This document shows positions 61,201 to 64,000 of a DNA stretch of 64,000 nt, one piece after another (the stretch's first letter is position 1; each line of letters opens with the position of its first letter). The notes beneath the pieces were generated by a model, which did no database searches, was not told where the DNA came from, and saw only the letters and a list, made by a program, of their open reading frames with translations. The position numbers were made by a program, and so were the translations under genes. Origin of the DNA: Azadirachta indica (Eukaryota; Streptophyta; Magnoliopsida; Sapindales; Meliaceae); NCBI GenBank assembly GCA_022749755.1, contig CM040453.1, forward strand, positions 10,859,368 through 10,923,367, written 5' to 3'.

Positions 61201-63629
61201 GATAATAATGTGAAAAGTTAGAAAACTTCAGATGAAGAAACAAATAGCCCCTGAATGTAAAGTCATTTTGGTTTACAAGTGAAATTCTCAGCTCTTATTT
61301 GATTTTCCCATATTCAAGCTGGATGCTTTTGATAATTGATTTTATAGCAGCTTACCTACACCTCAGGGAGGATCCAAAGCGAACAGAATATTTTACCTGT
61401 CTGTGCCACAAGAAGCGCTTCTGGATGTTGCATCCTGTCTTGCCGATAATGCCCAAACCCAGAAAGGCTGGAACCGTATAATAATTGAGAAACCTTTTGG
61501 ATTTGATGCACCGTCTTCTCATCGGCTGACAACGGCTCTTCTTTCTAAGTTTGAGGAGAAGCAACTATACAGGCGAGTAAGCACATCTTTTCATATCCAT
61601 ACTTGTATAAATATGTGCACCAACATTCAATTGTAGCTTATTTGTTTTTTCAATCTTGCAGGATAGATCATCTTTTAGGGAGGAATCTCATTGAGAACCT
61701 CACAGTATTAAGATTTTCTAATCTAATTTTTGAGCCTTTGTGGAGCCGCACATACATACGCAGCGTACAGGTAATTTCATTTCATTTGCTAAATACAAAG
61801 ACATCCACATTTGCTTTCCACTATACGCTGCATATCACTGTCAGTTTCAATGATTATGCAGGTCGTTTTGTCCGAAGCAATGGGTGTGCAGCCGGGGAGG
61901 TACAGATAAATTTTTTTTTTTGGGTGGTTCTTTCAGTAACATTGCATCATATGATATCACCTTATTAGCATGTTTATTGTTATATGCAGGTATTTTGACG
62001 GTTATGGTATCATTCGAGACATAGTACACAGTCATATACTCCAAACCATAGCACTGCTTGCCATGGAACCACCTATAAATCTTGATGGTGAAAATATTCG
62101 GAATGAAAAGGTACCTGCTCCTTCCGGAAAATTATCGTTTTTGTCAATTCAGCCGGTACAATATGAAATAGAAGTCTTAAGATACAGTTGTCTCCTTTTT
62201 GGTGTTTAATGAGTAAGAAAGATTTTGAAAGCACCAACATCTATTTTCCCTCTGTCTGATGGCAATTAACTTGTGGAATGAGCTCTTTGAAACTGCCAAT
62301 TTCTCCCGGGTGTGCTTAGGTAAATTGTCTTATTAAAAATGTTTGTGCCATTTGGCAGGGGTAGAAAAGCGTCAATGTTTGGAATTTTGCAATATCAATT
62401 ACCCTCCAGTTGCATGATTGGAAAAAAAATAGATGAATTTTTATAGATAATAGAGAAGATGATATCAATTGGACAAAGCTCAATTTCTTGCATCCTTATC
62501 AGCATTGGTTTTGTAAATGATTTTATGGGGATGCAGCAGTCAAATGATTTTATTTTTTTAGATGCCTCTTTATGAATCCCCGAGCATAATGTTTGTTTTG
62601 CATAAGAAATCATTAATCATCCATTGTACGTATAGCATTACTCTTAATAGGTTGTTCTATTTCATATCAAACCAAAAAAAAAAAAAAAATTGCATAGCAT
62701 CATGTTGATAAGAAGCTTCTTTCCAGGTGAAGGTTTTGAGGTCAATCCGCAAATTGGAACCAAGCAATGTGATTCTTGGCCAATACAAAGCTACTTCTGG
62801 AGACAAGGTTGACGTAAGTTTGAACAGTCTAACCCCCACGTATTTTGCCGCTGCGATGTACATTGACAATGCTCGTTGGGATGGTGTTCCTTTCTTGATT
62901 AAAGCCGGCATGGGACTCATCAGCACAGGTAATAACTTTTTGTATTTTGATCACTAATATTCATCACTTGCAAGCATTTGAAAAAAATGTTTTAGTTGCT
63001 GATTCTGGACTGGAATGTATTAGTTACAAAAGCAGGGATCTAAATACTGAGCGAGCATTCTTTTTTATTGATGCAGAGTGGAGATACGTATACAGTTTCA
63101 TCATGTTCCAGGAAACATTTATCGTGAACGCATTGGACATAATATCAATCTTGCAACTAATGAACTGATTTTACGTGATGTGCCTGATGAGGCCATCCTA
63201 GTCAGAGTAAACAATAAGATTCCGGGATTAAGCTTGCAATTGGATGCTTCGGAACTTAATTTGCTCTACAAGGACAAGTAAGTACTTCTGCGATGTGAAA
63301 TTACTCTTTTTTCTACTAACATTTTTGCACTGATACTGTTGTAATCATTTCTGTTTTCATTTTTATGCTTCCCTTTTTCTCGATACTATAGATATAACGT
63401 GGAGGTGCCGGATTCATATGAGCATCTTCTTCTTGATGTTATTGACGGAGACAACCATCTCTTCATGAGAAGCGATGAGCTCACTGCTGCATGGAACATT
63501 CTGACCCCAGTTCTACAGGAGATGGACAAGAACAATATTGTGCCGGAGCTCTATGAGATGGGAGGTAGAGGTCCAGTTGGAGCATATTATCTCTGGGCAA
63601 AACATGGAGTTCAATGGATCGAGGACTAG
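58257..63629 (+). CDS. G6PD4: Glucose-6-phosphate 1-dehydrogenase 4-like, plastidic, probably non-catalytic; frameshifted in this sequence
   Basis: Twelve exons: 58257-58346, 59126-59393, 59526-59707, 59899-59993, 60109-60223, 61367-61572, 61662-61770, 61862-61899, 61990-62110, 62727-62928, 63077-63277 and 63392-63629. The N-terminal ~140 residues contain a Ser-rich transit-like start and [11 protein letters not shown], recalled from Arabidopsis G6PD4. The NADP fold reads GATGELA (155-161) where active enzymes have GASGDLA. EKPFG (291-295) is kept. The active-site RIDHYLGKE becomes RIDHLLGRN (319-327), losing the Lys. This fits the G6PD4 class, reported to be inactive alone and to partner G6PD1. 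Intron 6 starts GC. Exon 10 ends in phase 1, but exon 11 needs phase 2. As read, the frame breaks after residue 475 and stops at 63,166-63,168 (505 aa); otherwise about 621 aa is expected. Confidence 0.88.
61573..61661 (+). other. GC-AG intron (intron 6) of the G6PD4-like gene
   Basis: Exon 6 must end TACAG to give the codons Y-R-I-D-H across the junction, which puts the donor at GCGAGT (61,573). Apart from C at +2, CAG/GCGAGT matches the U1 consensus fully, as expected of GC donors. The acceptor is TTGCAG. The nearby GT (61,577) would add 4 nt and shift the frame. Confidence 0.8.
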
Positions 63630-63679
63630 AGACTCACTCTATGCAGTAATTACACTAATCATTCCCACTTAGGGACTAA

Positions 63680-63685
63680 AATAAA
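63680..63685 (+). terminator. Possible poly(A) signal of the G6PD4-like gene
   Basis: AATAAA 51 bp after the stop codon, in ACTAAAATAAATGAC. Confidence 0.45.
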
Positions 63686-64000
63686 TGACAACTTTTTACT
63701 TGTAAATCATGTAAACGACAACTTTGTGTTTGTAAACTTGTACTCTGAAACGTTAAAACCTGAAACTTAAGCTTATGCCAATAGTGTTTGGAAATGGGAT
63801 GATATCTTTGGTTCTTTTGTCAAAATCATTGCAGAGTTCTACTTTTGGAAAACAGTTCAAAGTACGTTTGGTTTTTCTGGAAGAAATGATGAAAGCAAGT
63901 TCACTGATGTTCCAAATCTTGACTTGTTCTTCAGTGATATTGAGAGAATCTTTTATAAATCATTTAAGAAATAGACTTTTTCAACAGGAATCACGTGAAT
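63686..64000. other. 3' flank of the G6PD4-like gene
   Basis: No further gene or element is recognisable up to the end of the window. Confidence 0.4.

Noticed and set aside
61577..61580. Canonical GT donor for intron 6 of the G6PD4-like gene
   Set aside because: It adds four bases and puts the RIDH exon out of frame, leading to an early stop, while the GC donor keeps a conserved junction.

Overview
This is nuclear DNA from a flowering plant, most probably a eudicot. It is very AT-rich, the genes are split by short U2-type introns, there are decayed Ty3/gypsy and Ty1/copia retrotransposons, LINE ends and MITE-like elements, and the proteins belong to plant families (phytocyanin, GDSL esterase/lipase of the ENOD8 type, plant pyrrolidone carboxyl peptidase, the G6PD4 type of plastid glucose-6-phosphate dehydrogenase). 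The species cannot be named from the sequence alone. No tRNA, rRNA or CRISPR array was seen.

Layout. 1-13.9 kb is gene-free repeat country: a 0.93-kb foldback element, a LINE 3' end with target-site duplication, a possible LTR (about 3.65-5.62 kb), a wrecked Tat-like Ty3/gypsy pol (5.65-7.9 kb), three related hAT-like non-autonomous elements (8.17-9.95 kb), and four tandem copies of a ~565-bp unit (11.24-13.51 kb).

13.9-44.5 kb is a mosaic segmental array with a period of about 10.6 kb. Three units (A 13.9-24.5, B 24.5-35.2, C 35.2-44.5 kb) each carry one intact, almost identical, intron-free phytocyanin gene on the + strand, preceded by a fossil of the C-terminus of another phytocyanin. The encoded protein keeps the fold-defining cysteines but has lost both copper-binding histidines. 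A 4.2-4.5-kb spacer X is present in A and C. In B the same slot is filled by 4.4 kb containing a complete five-exon GDSL esterase/lipase gene on the - strand. The A/B and B/C boundaries both lie at a decayed copia fragment, which suggests recombination between retroelement pieces made the array.

44.5-49 kb has diverged repeats of spacer Y and otherwise nothing recognisable. 49.8-51.2 kb (- strand) is a complete four-exon pyrrolidone carboxyl peptidase gene. 52-58.2 kb is intergenic. 58.26-63.63 kb (+ strand) is a twelve-exon G6PD4-like gene with a degenerate active-site motif, one apparent GC-AG intron, and an apparent single-base frameshift at the exon 10/11 junction.

The four gene types do not form one pathway. 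The phytocyanins and the esterase are predicted to be secreted, the peptidase is probably cytosolic, and the G6PD4-like protein carries an N-terminal extension like a plastid transit peptide. All coordinates of repeat boundaries were found by eye and are approximate to tens of bases unless a target-site duplication is given.
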